A DNA stretch of 6,125 bases. It comes from Acidobacteriaceae bacterium. GTDB lineage: Bacteria; Acidobacteriota; Terriglobia; Terriglobales; Acidobacteriaceae. This document shows positions 1-5,536 of this stretch, piece after piece. The stretch is from assembly GCA_030040115.1 (NCBI GenBank), contig JASHUH010000140.1, positions 1 through 6,125 on the forward strand, read 5' to 3'. The notes beneath the pieces are model-generated. The model did no database searches. It saw nothing but the letters and a program-made list of their open reading frames with translations, and had not been told where the DNA came from. How positions within the stretch are numbered: position 1 is the stretch's first letter; each line of letters begins with the position of its first letter. The translations under genes and the position numbers were made by a program.

Positions 1-121
1 TGCCGCCCTCCGAAGCCTTGGGCCAGCTCACGTCTTCCGTCATCAGTGCTAATGCACCATTGATGTCCCGCTTGTTGAATGCGGAGTACGCCTGCTCAAT
101 GATCATTTTGGTGTCTGCCAT
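1..121 (-). CDS. SnoaL-like / nuclear transport factor 2 family protein, N-terminal part
   Basis: Only the first 40 codons are present; the gene runs off the left edge. The start ATG at 121-119 follows a good AGGAG ribosome site (complement of 127-131) at about five bases. The protein opens MADTKMIIEQAYSAFNKRD and continues with INGALALMTEDVSWPKAS. This is the usual first helix and first strand of SnoaL-like NTF2-fold proteins: a helix ending in 'FNKRD', then a 'L.LMTEDV.W' segment. Such proteins are small cone-shaped cytoplasmic proteins that bind or isomerise small molecules; the substrate cannot be read from this fragment. It starts only 36 nt after the ancestral stop of the exported NTF2-like gene upstream, so the two are probably co-transcribed. 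The family call is fairly secure and the specific function unknown. Confidence 0.8.
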   Translation of the reverse strand, partial: MADTKMIIEQAYSAFNKRDINGALALMTEDVSWPKASEGG

Positions 122-157
122 CTGTTCTCCTATTAGCGTGGAGATGAAGAAAAGTCG

Positions 158-232
158 CTACTGCTGAGCTGGCGGCTCTGACGAATAGACGATGGACGCA
201 ATGCGCCAGCCATCGGCCGCTTTAACCAATTA
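158..232 (-). other. Nonsense codon and detached C-terminal strand of the exported NTF2-like gene
   Basis: After the TAA at 232-230 the frame stays open and reads LVKAADGWRIASIVYSS, then EPPAQQ, ending at TAG 160-158. A pattern of '(E)TWxLVK..DGWRIASIVYSSE' is the normal final beta hairpin of DUF4440/SnoaL-like proteins, where a Gln commonly sits between W and L. One C-to-T change (CAA to TAA) explains the interruption. The next gene's ribosome site and start follow within 36 nt of the downstream TAG, as expected if that TAG was the original end. Confidence 0.75.
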
Positions 233-691
233 CCAGGTCTCGCTACCGCTGTTGTTGGCCTTCCCGTCGACATTGAAAACGAAATCGAAATAGACAGCCG
301 CGATCGTACCATCCGTGTGGATCACAACGTTGCTGTGTTCCGGGTCAAAATTCTTAGGTGTCGTGGAGACCAACTTCGCGAAATCGCGATAGTTGCTAAC
401 ACGGACTTTCTGGGCCGCTGCCGACGTTGCCTGGGCTCGCGCGTATGCGGAGTCTGTCAAAACGTTCAGCCAGAGATTCGCATCAGACAAAAACAAACTG
501 GAAAGTGCGGTTCCATCATGAGCGAGGATCGCGGCGTGATACTGCTTCATGACCTGCTCGATCGCCGCTTTGTCTGCGTGGTGATCGTTGGCGGCCTGGG
601 TTTGACTTGCAGATGTTGCCTGCGTCTGAGCGATGAGCGCTATAGGGAAAAGGGCAAGAGCACAGAGTGCGAGGTGATTCAGTTTCATCAT
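230..691 (-). CDS. Exported DUF4440/NTF2-like protein, cut short by an in-frame stop
   Basis: This encodes 153 residues from ATG 691-689 (a second ATG follows directly), with an AGGA-type ribosome site about seven bases upstream. Residues 1-22 form a signal peptide: MMKLN, a hydrophobic core (HLALCALALFPIALIA), then AQ, with likely cleavage near residue 21. A low-complexity Q/A/T/S linker follows to about residue 35. The NTF2-like domain starts at about residue 40 (DKAAIEQVMKQYHAAILAHD, then the LSSLFLSDANLW strand) and ends SGSETW. The domain stops before its last beta strand because codon 154 is TAA at 232-230. The same frame then continues for 23 more codons that complete the fold. It was probably a periplasmic or secreted small-molecule-binding NTF2-fold protein of about 177 residues. 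It may be an inactive remnant or may tolerate the truncation. It lies between the reductase-like gene and another SnoaL-like gene. Confidence 0.72.
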   Translation of the reverse strand: MMKLNHLALCALALFPIALIAQTQATSASQTQAANDHHADKAAIEQVMKQYHAAILAHDGTALSSLFLSDANLWLNVLTDSAYARAQATSAAAQKVRVSNYRDFAKLVSTTPKNFDPEHSNVVIHTDGTIAAVYFDFVFNVDGKANNSGSETW

Positions 692-1553
692 GATTTTGTC
701 CTGAATTCGAAAGATAGGAAGTGCCTTGCCGCACGAGCGGCGCGACATTAAGCCCGCAGAGACGCGAGACCCAAATGCAACACACTGCAATCCAGCTTTT
801 CGGCTTCCATGTGTCCAAGCCAGCGGAAAGCCGTGCGACCCGAACGAGTTCCTGAGGTGAAAAATCAAGCGGCAGTTTCGCCATGATCTTCGCTGCCTGA
901 TCCCGGTTGCACGGCGCCTTGTCTCGTATGGCTCGTCGCAGTAGCACCGGGAGCTGATCGATCGTCGGATCGGGGCAGTATGCCGGCGTCCCAGGTTGGT
1001 AGCGCCAGGATTCGGAAAGTGGGCCGGCGTCGATGACGTCGAAACCCATCTTGTCCACAAGAGCCATTACCCGTTGCTTCGATTTGAGGTCGTCTCCCGA
1101 GACCGGAAGTGCGATTCGTCCCTTTGAACCTCGCCGAAGAGCCTGGTGGAGAAGGCTGTCGGCCACAATGCTGTTGAACGCCTTGATAACGGGACGGCCC
1201 AGCACGCGAGAAGTCCATTCACTCTCGATCATTCCGCTTTCAATCTCAGGAATCGCACCATCGCGAAGCGGGTAGTAATTTCCAGTGTCCACGATTGGCG
1301 AGGACGCAGGAAGTCCGGAAAGCAAGTCCTTCGGCAGCGACGGTACACTTTTCATCGGAATTGCGATAACGAGCAGATCGACTCGTCTCGCTGTCTCTGA
1401 AATGTCAACCGGAGTAGCGCCGGTTTCCTGGGCGACCTGAGAAAGTGATTCACGACCGCGCGAGTTTGTGATCAGCACGCTGTGCCCAAGTCTTCGGAAG
1501 TGTCCGGCAAGGGCCGATCCAATATTGCCTGCTCCTATGACTCCAATCTTCAT
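516..1553 (-). CDS. NAD(P)-binding F420-reductase-like oxidoreductase, with a probable frameshift near the C-terminus
   Basis: This belongs to the NADPH:F420 oxidoreductase-like Rossmann family (PF03807 type). Residues 1-30 hold the beta-alpha-beta fold with GAGNIG (7-12). NSRGRES follows strand 2 (30-36); in characterised Fno enzymes the Ser-Arg there contacts the NADP 2'-phosphate. Further family landmarks are VDTGNYYP (88-95), GRPVIKAFNSI (119-129), RIALPVSGDD (146-155) and the DAGPLSESWRYQPGTP region (175-190). The start ATG 1553-1551 has GGAG eight bases upstream. Coding similarity is convincing to residue 257 (KPKSWIAV, codon 785-783). After that the open frame turns into cysteine- and arginine-rich sequence and runs 176 nt through the next gene to a TGA or TAG-type stop at 516. 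In the -1 frame the natural ending LGLASLRA and TAA (750-748) appear at once, giving about 267 residues. The true end is therefore probably 748. Whether it uses F420, flavin or another partner is not visible. The divergent TetR gene may control it. Confidence 0.75.
   Translation of the reverse strand: MKIGVIGAGNIGSALAGHFRRLGHSVLITNSRGRESLSQVAQETGATPVDISETARRVDLLVIAIPMKSVPSLPKDLLSGLPASSPIVDTGNYYPLRDGAIPEIESGMIESEWTSRVLGRPVIKAFNSIVADSLLHQALRRGSKGRIALPVSGDDLKSKQRVMALVDKMGFDVIDAGPLSESWRYQPGTPAYCPDPTIDQLPVLLRRAIRDKAPCNRDQAAKIMAKLPLDFSPQELVRVARLSAGLDTWKPKSWIAVCCIWVSRLCGLNVAPLVRQGTSYLSNSGQNHDETESPRTLCSCPFPYSAHRSDAGNICKSNPGRQRSPRRQSGDRAGHEAVSRRDPRS
748..790 (-). other. Probable frameshift and ancestral stop of the reductase-like gene
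   Basis: Downstream of GTG 785-783 the coding strand reads through a (GT)3 dinucleotide run (complement of 780-785), then TTGCATTTGGG. Removing one GT unit gives AVLHLGLASLRA followed by TAA at 750-748. Adding one T to the TTT run gives AVCCILGLASLRA with the same end. Either repair ends the gene 56 nt before the next start, instead of overlapping it by 176 nt. The exact mutated base cannot be fixed from this sequence alone. Confidence 0.55.
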
Positions 1554-1602
1554 CTCTGCTCCGCTTTGCTGACGAGGTAGCGACCCCGTTGAGGATGTCG
1601 GT

Positions 1603-1649
1603 ACTATAACGCACGTTTTCCTAGATTCGGAAACGGTCGTTGTAGATTC
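1603..1649. promoter_or_regulatory. Candidate promoter and TetR-type operator in the divergent gap
   Basis: The 131-nt gap between the reductase-like gene and the TetR gene contains a minus-strand TATAGT box (1608-1603; five of six bases match TATAAT), which would give a leader of about 43 nt before ATG 1553. No good -35 sits 17 bases upstream. An imperfect dyad at 1614-1635, with outer arms CGTTT and AAACG and partial inner symmetry, covers the -35 position. TAGATTC occurs twice as a direct repeat (1622-1628 and 1643-1649), exactly 21 bp apart, about two helical turns. TetR regulators often bind such elements beside divergent promoters. Binding here is inference. Confidence 0.35.
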
Positions 1650-1684
1650 AAAGAAATGCTCCTATTCTGAAAGGGAGGAGACCG

Positions 1685-2338
1685 ATGCCGCCGGTCCCAA
1701 GGCACACTTTCAAAGCCGCCATGATCGCCGAGAAGGATCGTGCGATTGTGCTTGCTGCGCGCGAACACTTTCTCCAGGGCGGGTTTGCAGGAGCATCGAT
1801 GGACGGAATCGCCAAATCTGCGGGCGTTTCCGTGAAGACCATCTATAGCCATTTCGCCGATAAGGAAGAGCTCTTCAGTAAGGTGATGATTGCAGCATGT
1901 ACCGACCACCTTCTTTCGCAAGAACTGCCTTCCGATGAGGTGTTTGCACAGCGATTTGCCTGGTTTCGTGAGGCCAGTCAGCGCGGACTCGCAGAGGCCG
2001 GCCGGGAATACCTTCGCCACCTTCTCTCTGAGGAGCAACTTGCTCTCTATCGCGTCGTGACACAAGACGCCAGTCGCTTTCCGGAACTCGGCCGTCAGTA
2101 CCAGAAGAACGTTGCCCGCGGCAGGACGGGGATTCTTGCTGCCTACCTTGGGAACGTTGCTCGAAAAAAGAGTTGGGCGAACCGCCACCCTGCACAGGAT
2201 GCTGCTATCTACGAGGCATTGCTGCGTGCCGGCATATGCGAAGAGGCTCTGCATGGCCTGCTGACGATTACTTCTGACGTAATTAATAAACATGCACGGT
2301 CGTCGGCCAAAACGATGTGGAATCTGTTGACCGCCTAG
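1685..2338 (+). CDS. TetR/AcrR family transcriptional regulator
   Basis: This 217-residue protein has the usual TetR length. The start ATG 1685 is fixed by a strong AGGGAGGAG site (1672-1680). The N-terminal DNA-binding domain spans about residues 15-65: AREHFLQGGFAGASMDGIA, then KSAGVSVKTIYSHFADKEEL, with the helix-turn-helix around 37-58 and the family signature 'TIYSHFADKEELF'. The ligand domain carries RYLRHLL-like sequence (REYLRHLLSEEQLALYRVV, then DASRFPELGRQY). This resembles the AefR-like TetR C-terminal domain (PF14246 type), often found beside efflux or detoxification genes. It is transcribed divergently from the reductase-like gene and convergently with the alpha/beta hydrolase, so local repression of one or both is likely. 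The ligand is not inferable. The gene looks intact. Confidence 0.95.
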   Translation: MPPVPRHTFKAAMIAEKDRAIVLAAREHFLQGGFAGASMDGIAKSAGVSVKTIYSHFADKEELFSKVMIAACTDHLLSQELPSDEVFAQRFAWFREASQRGLAEAGREYLRHLLSEEQLALYRVVTQDASRFPELGRQYQKNVARGRTGILAAYLGNVARKKSWANRHPAQDAAIYEALLRAGICEEALHGLLTITSDVINKHARSSAKTMWNLLTA

Positions 2339-3324
2339 CTCTGCGCGACGTTCAGCGCTTCGCATCGGTTCTGGAAGAAATCAGAGAGGAATATGCCGAT
2401 CTGTTGCAGCACCTGAGTCGAGGCGCTCAGTTGGCCTACGGATCCCGGGAAACCGTGCACCATGCCTTCCCAGACATCCAGTTGTGCATCCACTCGGGCC
2501 GTCAGGGCCCGGTCGACAAAACGGACCGAGTCATCGAACAGCACTTCGTCGTCGCCGACGTGAACACGAATCGGCGGGAGGCCGGTCAAATCCGCGCGGA
2601 GCGGCGAGGCAGCGGGATCGCTGGGATCGGTTCCATTCAAATAAGACCGCACCAACTCCGCCGCCTGGGAATGAATGAAGTAAGGATCGGCTGCCGCACG
2701 CATCGTCCAGCTCGCAGCAGAGAACGAAAGGTCCGTCACCAGCGAGATTGCAACCCCGGCGACGGGAGCTGCCTGACTGTTAACTGGAGACGCCTTCAGC
2801 GAGACAAGCAGCTCAAGAACCAGGGTCCCGCCCGCGGAGTCGCCCGTGACGGCGATCTGCTTGTAGCCAAGCTCCAACAGGCCGGCATAGCAGGCGCGCA
2901 CGTCCGCAGGGGCCACAGGAAATGGATACTCGAGAGCAAGCCGGTAGTCCGGCGCGAATGCTGCCACACCAGCATGAGCAGCAATATGACCACCGAGATG
3001 CCGATACGCTTTCGCCGAGCCCCAGTTGAACCACCCACCATGAATGTGAAGGATCGCTGCATCAGGCTGAGCGTCCTTTGGCCTCGACCACCAACCCGGA
3101 ACACCGCCCACGGTGCCGGGTTCAAAACTCACGTATTCGGGAACAGCGACGTGCTCCATGATGGCATCGAAAGGCGCGCGCGCCACAGTTCCTCTCAAGC
3201 TTCCTTTGTGGGGTTCGACGATAGCACGCAAGCCAGCCATTGCGGTCTTGTCGGCCGTCCTGATGAGGTGAAACACGGTTGCATTCTGTTGGGTGAAGCG
3301 CCGGTCTACAAGAGATGTCGACAT
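2335..3324 (-). CDS. Alpha/beta hydrolase, HSL (bacterial family IV) esterase/lipase type
   Basis: A 329-residue cytoplasmic hydrolase with no signal peptide. The start ATG 3324-3322 is chosen because AGAGGAG lies seven bases upstream and the recognisable protein begins MSTSLVDRRF; the frame is open upstream to 3498 but that part looks non-coding. Family IV landmarks: oxyanion-hole motif HIHGGWFNWG (93-102), with Trp where HGGG usually has Gly; nucleophile elbow GDSAGG (161-166) with Ser163; acid region GDDEVLFDD (257-265), probably Asp259; and catalytic His290 in EGMVHGF. PDYRLA (125-130) and PLRADLTGLPP (241-251) are also typical. All three catalytic residues are present, so it is probably an active carboxylesterase on short-chain or aromatic esters; the substrate is unknown. 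Its stop overlaps the TetR stop tail-to-tail. Its own promoter should lie in 3325-3661. Confidence 0.93.
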   Translation of the reverse strand: MSTSLVDRRFTQQNATVFHLIRTADKTAMAGLRAIVEPHKGSLRGTVARAPFDAIMEHVAVPEYVSFEPGTVGGVPGWWSRPKDAQPDAAILHIHGGWFNWGSAKAYRHLGGHIAAHAGVAAFAPDYRLALEYPFPVAPADVRACYAGLLELGYKQIAVTGDSAGGTLVLELLVSLKASPVNSQAAPVAGVAISLVTDLSFSAASWTMRAAADPYFIHSQAAELVRSYLNGTDPSDPAASPLRADLTGLPPIRVHVGDDEVLFDDSVRFVDRALTARVDAQLDVWEGMVHGFPGSVGQLSASTQVLQQIGIFLSDFFQNRCEALNVAQS

Positions 3325-3472
3325 TTGAGTTCTCCTCTGTGTGCGCCGTTCGTGCCGCACAGTTCTGCTATCGCGGTTGGATTTTTCCGCGCCCGCAGGT
3401 CCGAACAGTGGACGCTTGCTTACGAAACCGAAAGACAGCCGACAAGTCGACTTTCTGTTCCAGATCCGAACT

Positions 3473-3504
3473 CGGTGAGTGATCTGCCGGTAATGCACTC
3501 ACCG
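3473..3504. repeat. Perfect inverted repeat, 9-bp arms, 14-nt spacer
   Basis: CGGTGAGTG (3473-3481) and CACTCACCG (3496-3504) are exact reverse complements separated by 14 nt. It lies about 150 bp upstream of the hydrolase start. No T-tract follows on either strand, so it does not look like a rho-independent terminator. It could be an operator with half-sites about 23 bp apart, or an RNA hairpin in the leader. Confidence 0.6.
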
Positions 3505-3511
3505 GGAACCG

Positions 3512-3547
3512 CCGATTCAGATTGCCGATATTGCGGCTCAGAATCGG
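3512..3547. repeat. Perfect inverted repeat, 7-bp arms, 22-nt spacer
   Basis: CCGATTC (3512-3518) and GAATCGG (3541-3547) are exact reverse complements. This repeat begins 8 nt after the preceding inverted repeat ends, so the two form a compact block of dyad symmetry in an otherwise gene-free region. Chance is possible for 7-bp arms with this spacer. Confidence 0.4.
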
Positions 3548-3661
3548 GGATTAACGAGGGAAATGAACCGCAACAATTACTTTCAATCTCATCTTTCCAG
3601 AAGAGAATCGAGCGTTTCCCGCGCCGGACTCACAAGTTGAGAAACCGACATAAGCTGGCCT

Positions 3662-4064
3662 TCATGCGGCCATTTCGGAGGCCCGCGCCAGTGCTTGCAT
3701 GTCGATATATTCCCGAATTCTCGTCAATTTGCCATTTCGAACGGTAATGGCGAACACCCAATAATCCACGAATGTCCTATTTGTCGCTTTGATCCTCCCC
3801 GTAGCGGAGCCGACGACCAGAACCCGATCTCCCTGCGCTATAAACTCGGGGGCTCTGGGTACGAAGTTTCCACCGTTTCATTAGCTCTCTGAATTAGATT
3901 CTCCAATCCCGCTTGCCCGCGGTGCGTGCCGGCCAGTGGCCAGTTCTCGCCCGGAATGATCCACTCAAAATCGTCGGCAGACAACGCCAACAAACCTTGC
4001 CTATCACGGCGGCCCAGTGCTGCAAAAAAATCCTTCACAATCTGACATTCTTTTCGATGCTCAT
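3662..4064 (-). pseudogene. SnoaL-like (ketosteroid-isomerase-like) protein, broken by two frameshifts
   Basis: An ideal AAGGAG ribosome site precedes ATG 4064-4062, which reads MSIEKNV and then fails within three codons. Restoring one base near 4045-4046 gives MSIEKNVQIVKDFFAALG, continuing RRDRQGLLALSADDFEWIIP, GENWPLAGTHRGQAGLENL and ETVETSYPEPP. A second single-base loss, at the CCCCC run near 3851, ends the frame at 3838. With one C added it continues EFIAQGDRVLVVGSATGRIK, ATNRTFVDYWVFAITVRNG and KLTRIREYIDMQALARASEM, ending AA and TGA 3664-3662. With both repairs the gene is exactly 134 codons plus stop, normal for a SnoaL-like/NTF2 protein. The central piece 4038-3838 could start at a GTG but would be only half a domain. 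As given, no functional full-length product is expected. It follows the second reductase-like gene by 95 nt and was probably in its operon. Confidence 0.85.
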
Positions 4065-4094
4065 CGAAATCTCCTTTTCCCTTACATCAGAGCG

Positions 4095-4113
4095 TGTCCG
4101 ATCGAATCGGACA
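4095..4113. promoter_or_regulatory. Perfect 19-bp palindrome upstream of the SnoaL-like pseudogene
   Basis: TGTCCGAT (4095-4102), spacer CGA, ATCGGACA (4106-4113): perfect 8-bp arms around three bases, 31 bp upstream of the SnoaL-like ATG and inside the 95-nt gap after the second reductase-like gene. An extra half-site TCGGAC lies at 4131-4136. The symmetry and size fit an operator for a dimeric regulator. A run of four T follows on the plus strand, but no plus-strand gene ends here, so a terminator is less likely. The binding protein is unknown. Confidence 0.45.
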
Positions 4114-4159
4114 TTTTGGAGCAGTACTTCTCGGACCAAATCGCACGGTCGACGATCGA

Positions 4160-4759
4160 TCACTGCTCCTTCCTGAACAAATCCTGGAAGATGAGTGGGC
4201 CCCAAATGCGGTCGCGTGCGTGCATCAGCGCGCCACCCTCGTTGAGCTTTCCCAGCTTTACGGGTGCGAACCCGAGATTTTTGGCCAAATCCGCCACGGG
4301 AGCGATCGCCTCCTCGACGTCGCTCGACAGAAAGACGACCCGATGGCCTCCCTCGACGATCGGATCGGTCGCCAGGGTGGCCGCAGGCAGGTGATTGAAG
4401 CCTTTCACAAGCTTGGCGCCAGAGAAAGACTTCGCAACGAAGGCGGAGGACAGCAGACCGCCCATCTCCTCAGGTGAAACTAACGCGTTCATCGCGTCGA
4501 TGACCGTCTTGCCTTTCCAACTCGACTGCGCTTTCGCAACCTCGCGATGTTCTCCGAAGGGGACCGCCAGGATGATCGTGTCGGCCTTGAGCGCATCTTC
4601 CAGTGACTTGGCGATGACTGCAGGTCCAATCGCGCGAGCCAGCGGAGCCAACTCCTCGGGCGGCCGGCGGCTCGCGACCGTCACGTCGATGTTCTTACGG
4701 GCGAAGGCATGGGCGAGAGCCTGGCCTATCTTTCCGAATCCTACAATCGCATAGCTCAT
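4160..4759 (-). CDS. NAD(P)-binding F420-reductase-like oxidoreductase (second copy)
   Basis: A 199-residue protein of the same PF03807-type Rossmann family as the gene at 516-1553 but shorter. ATG 4759-4757 is preferred because GGAG lies seven bases upstream; an upstream in-frame ATG at 4777 would put that ribosome site inside the gene. GFGKIG (7-12) forms the dinucleotide loop, and ASRRPPEEL (29-37) after strand 2 offers Ser-Arg-Arg for the NADP phosphate. Other landmarks are ILAVPFGE (63-70), VIDAMNAL (86-93), KLVKGFNHLPA (116-126), VVFLSSD (141-147), and a C-terminal NEGGALMHARD segment (173-183). The gene looks complete. It starts 42 nt after the SDR stop and precedes the SnoaL-like pseudogene, in the same direction, suggesting one operon. 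The electron partner is not evident; most relatives are uncharacterised 'NADPH-dependent F420 reductase' or 'NAD(P)-binding' proteins. Confidence 0.88.
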   Translation of the reverse strand: MSYAIVGFGKIGQALAHAFARKNIDVTVASRRPPEELAPLARAIGPAVIAKSLEDALKADTIILAVPFGEHREVAKAQSSWKGKTVIDAMNALVSPEEMGGLLSSAFVAKSFSGAKLVKGFNHLPAATLATDPIVEGGHRVVFLSSDVEEAIAPVADLAKNLGFAPVKLGKLNEGGALMHARDRIWGPLIFQDLFRKEQ

Positions 4760-4801
4760 AACACTTCTCCGATCCATGTTGATTCTGATTCCGCCACCTT
4801 T

Positions 4802-5536
4802 TCAGATGGCCGTCATGCCGCCGTCGACGAACAACTCCTGCCCATTCACGAAGCTTGAATCGCCGGAGGCAAGAAACAGCGCAACCGTCGCTACTTCTTC
4901 AGATTGGCCCATTGTTCCTCGGGGGATCAGGGATTCGAAATCCTGCCTAGCTTCCTTGGTGAGAACTGCTTCCTGCATTGGTGTGGCGATCGCACCAGGA
5001 ACCAGCAGGTTCACGCGAATCTTTCTGTCCTTCAGTTCATTGAGCCAAGTGCGTGCGAAGGAGCGCAGCGCCAACTTGCTCGCCGCATACACGCTGAAGC
5101 CAGGGAAGCCCTTTGCCGCAGCATTGGACCCGGTCATAAAGATCGATCCGCCATTGTTGAATGGCGGCAACGCCTTCTGCACTGTAAACAGGGTGCCGCG
5201 CACGTTCAGGTCGAAGGTCCTATCGAAGTGATCCTCGGTGATCTGTCCCGGCGGGACGGGCTCGCCAATACCGGCACTCGCGAACAGGATGTCGATCTTG
5301 CCCTTTTCCCGCTTCACGATGTCGAACAGCCGATCGAGGTCGTCGAGATTGGTCGCATCACCTTGGACGCCGGTTACATTCCGGCCGATTACCTTGACGG
5401 CCTCGTCGATCTGCTCTTGCTTCCGCTCCGTGATGAAAACGTAAGCACCCTCTTCCACGAAGAGTTTGGCGCTCGCCAGCGCCATGCCGCTCGATCCACC
5501 CGTGACGACTGCGACCTTACCCTCAAGTTTTCCCAT
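4802..5536 (-). CDS. SDR family oxidoreductase (complete)
   Basis: A 244-residue classical short-chain dehydrogenase/reductase, typical length. ATG 5536-5534 is chosen: AAGGGAG sits five bases upstream and the protein begins MGKLEGKVAVVTGG as in the family; a longer start at 5578 adds 14 unlikely residues. The catalytic tetrad is present: Asn111 (FDLNVRG), Ser137 (MTGSNAA), Tyr150 and Lys154 (YAASK). The C-terminal FVDGGM is typical. Two cofactor-site signatures deviate: the glycine loop reads TGGSSGMA (12-19), with Ala19 where TGxxxGxG has its last Gly, and the NAG motif is SAG (87-89). Arg38 after strand 2 could favour NADP(H). These may be subfamily traits rather than damage. The substrate, an alcohol or ketone, is unknown. 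It lies between a paralogous SDR (120 nt upstream) and a reductase-like gene (42 nt downstream), all leftward. Confidence 0.93.
   Translation of the reverse strand: MGKLEGKVAVVTGGSSGMALASAKLFVEEGAYVFITERKQEQIDEAVKVIGRNVTGVQGDATNLDDLDRLFDIVKREKGKIDILFASAGIGEPVPPGQITEDHFDRTFDLNVRGTLFTVQKALPPFNNGGSIFMTGSNAAAKGFPGFSVYAASKLALRSFARTWLNELKDRKIRVNLLVPGAIATPMQEAVLTKEARQDFESLIPRGTMGQSEEVATVALFLASGDSSFVNGQELFVDGGMTAI

Larger units (their letters stand above)
3325..3661. promoter_or_regulatory. Gene-free upstream region of the hydrolase
   Basis: These 337 nt lie between the hydrolase start and the end of the broken SnoaL-like gene, both read leftward. I find no convincing coding sequence on either strand; open frames here are extensions or shadows of the hydrolase. 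The region holds the hydrolase ribosome site (complement of 3332-3338), two perfect inverted repeats (3473-3504 and 3512-3547) and an 11-bp direct repeat. A TTGTCG-N17-TAAGCA promoter-like pair on the minus strand is weak. No poly-T terminator follows the hairpins. Confidence 0.5.

Noticed and set aside
692..1060. N-terminal extension of the exported NTF2-like protein to 1060
   Set aside because: It overlaps the reductase-like gene in another frame, would bury the signal peptide internally, and the ATG at 691 has its own ribosome site.
1640..1668. TTGTAG-N17-TATTCT as the TetR promoter
   Set aside because: Spacing is ideal but both boxes are weak, and the implied transcript start near 1675 would fall inside the ribosome site.
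3325..3498. Longer N-terminus of the hydrolase from 3498
   Set aside because: The added sequence is Arg-rich with no family similarity, and a strong AGAGGAG site fixes the start at 3324.
2317..3747. 476-residue open frame on the plus strand opposite the hydrolase
   Set aside because: It is antisense to a hydrolase with a complete catalytic triad, has no recognisable domain, overlaps the TetR end and is rich in Arg/His as shadow frames usually are.
3838..4038. A separate 66-residue small protein starting at GTG 4038
   Set aside because: It is the middle of a SnoaL-like domain whose start and end are present in adjacent frames, and the real ribosome site lies before 4064.
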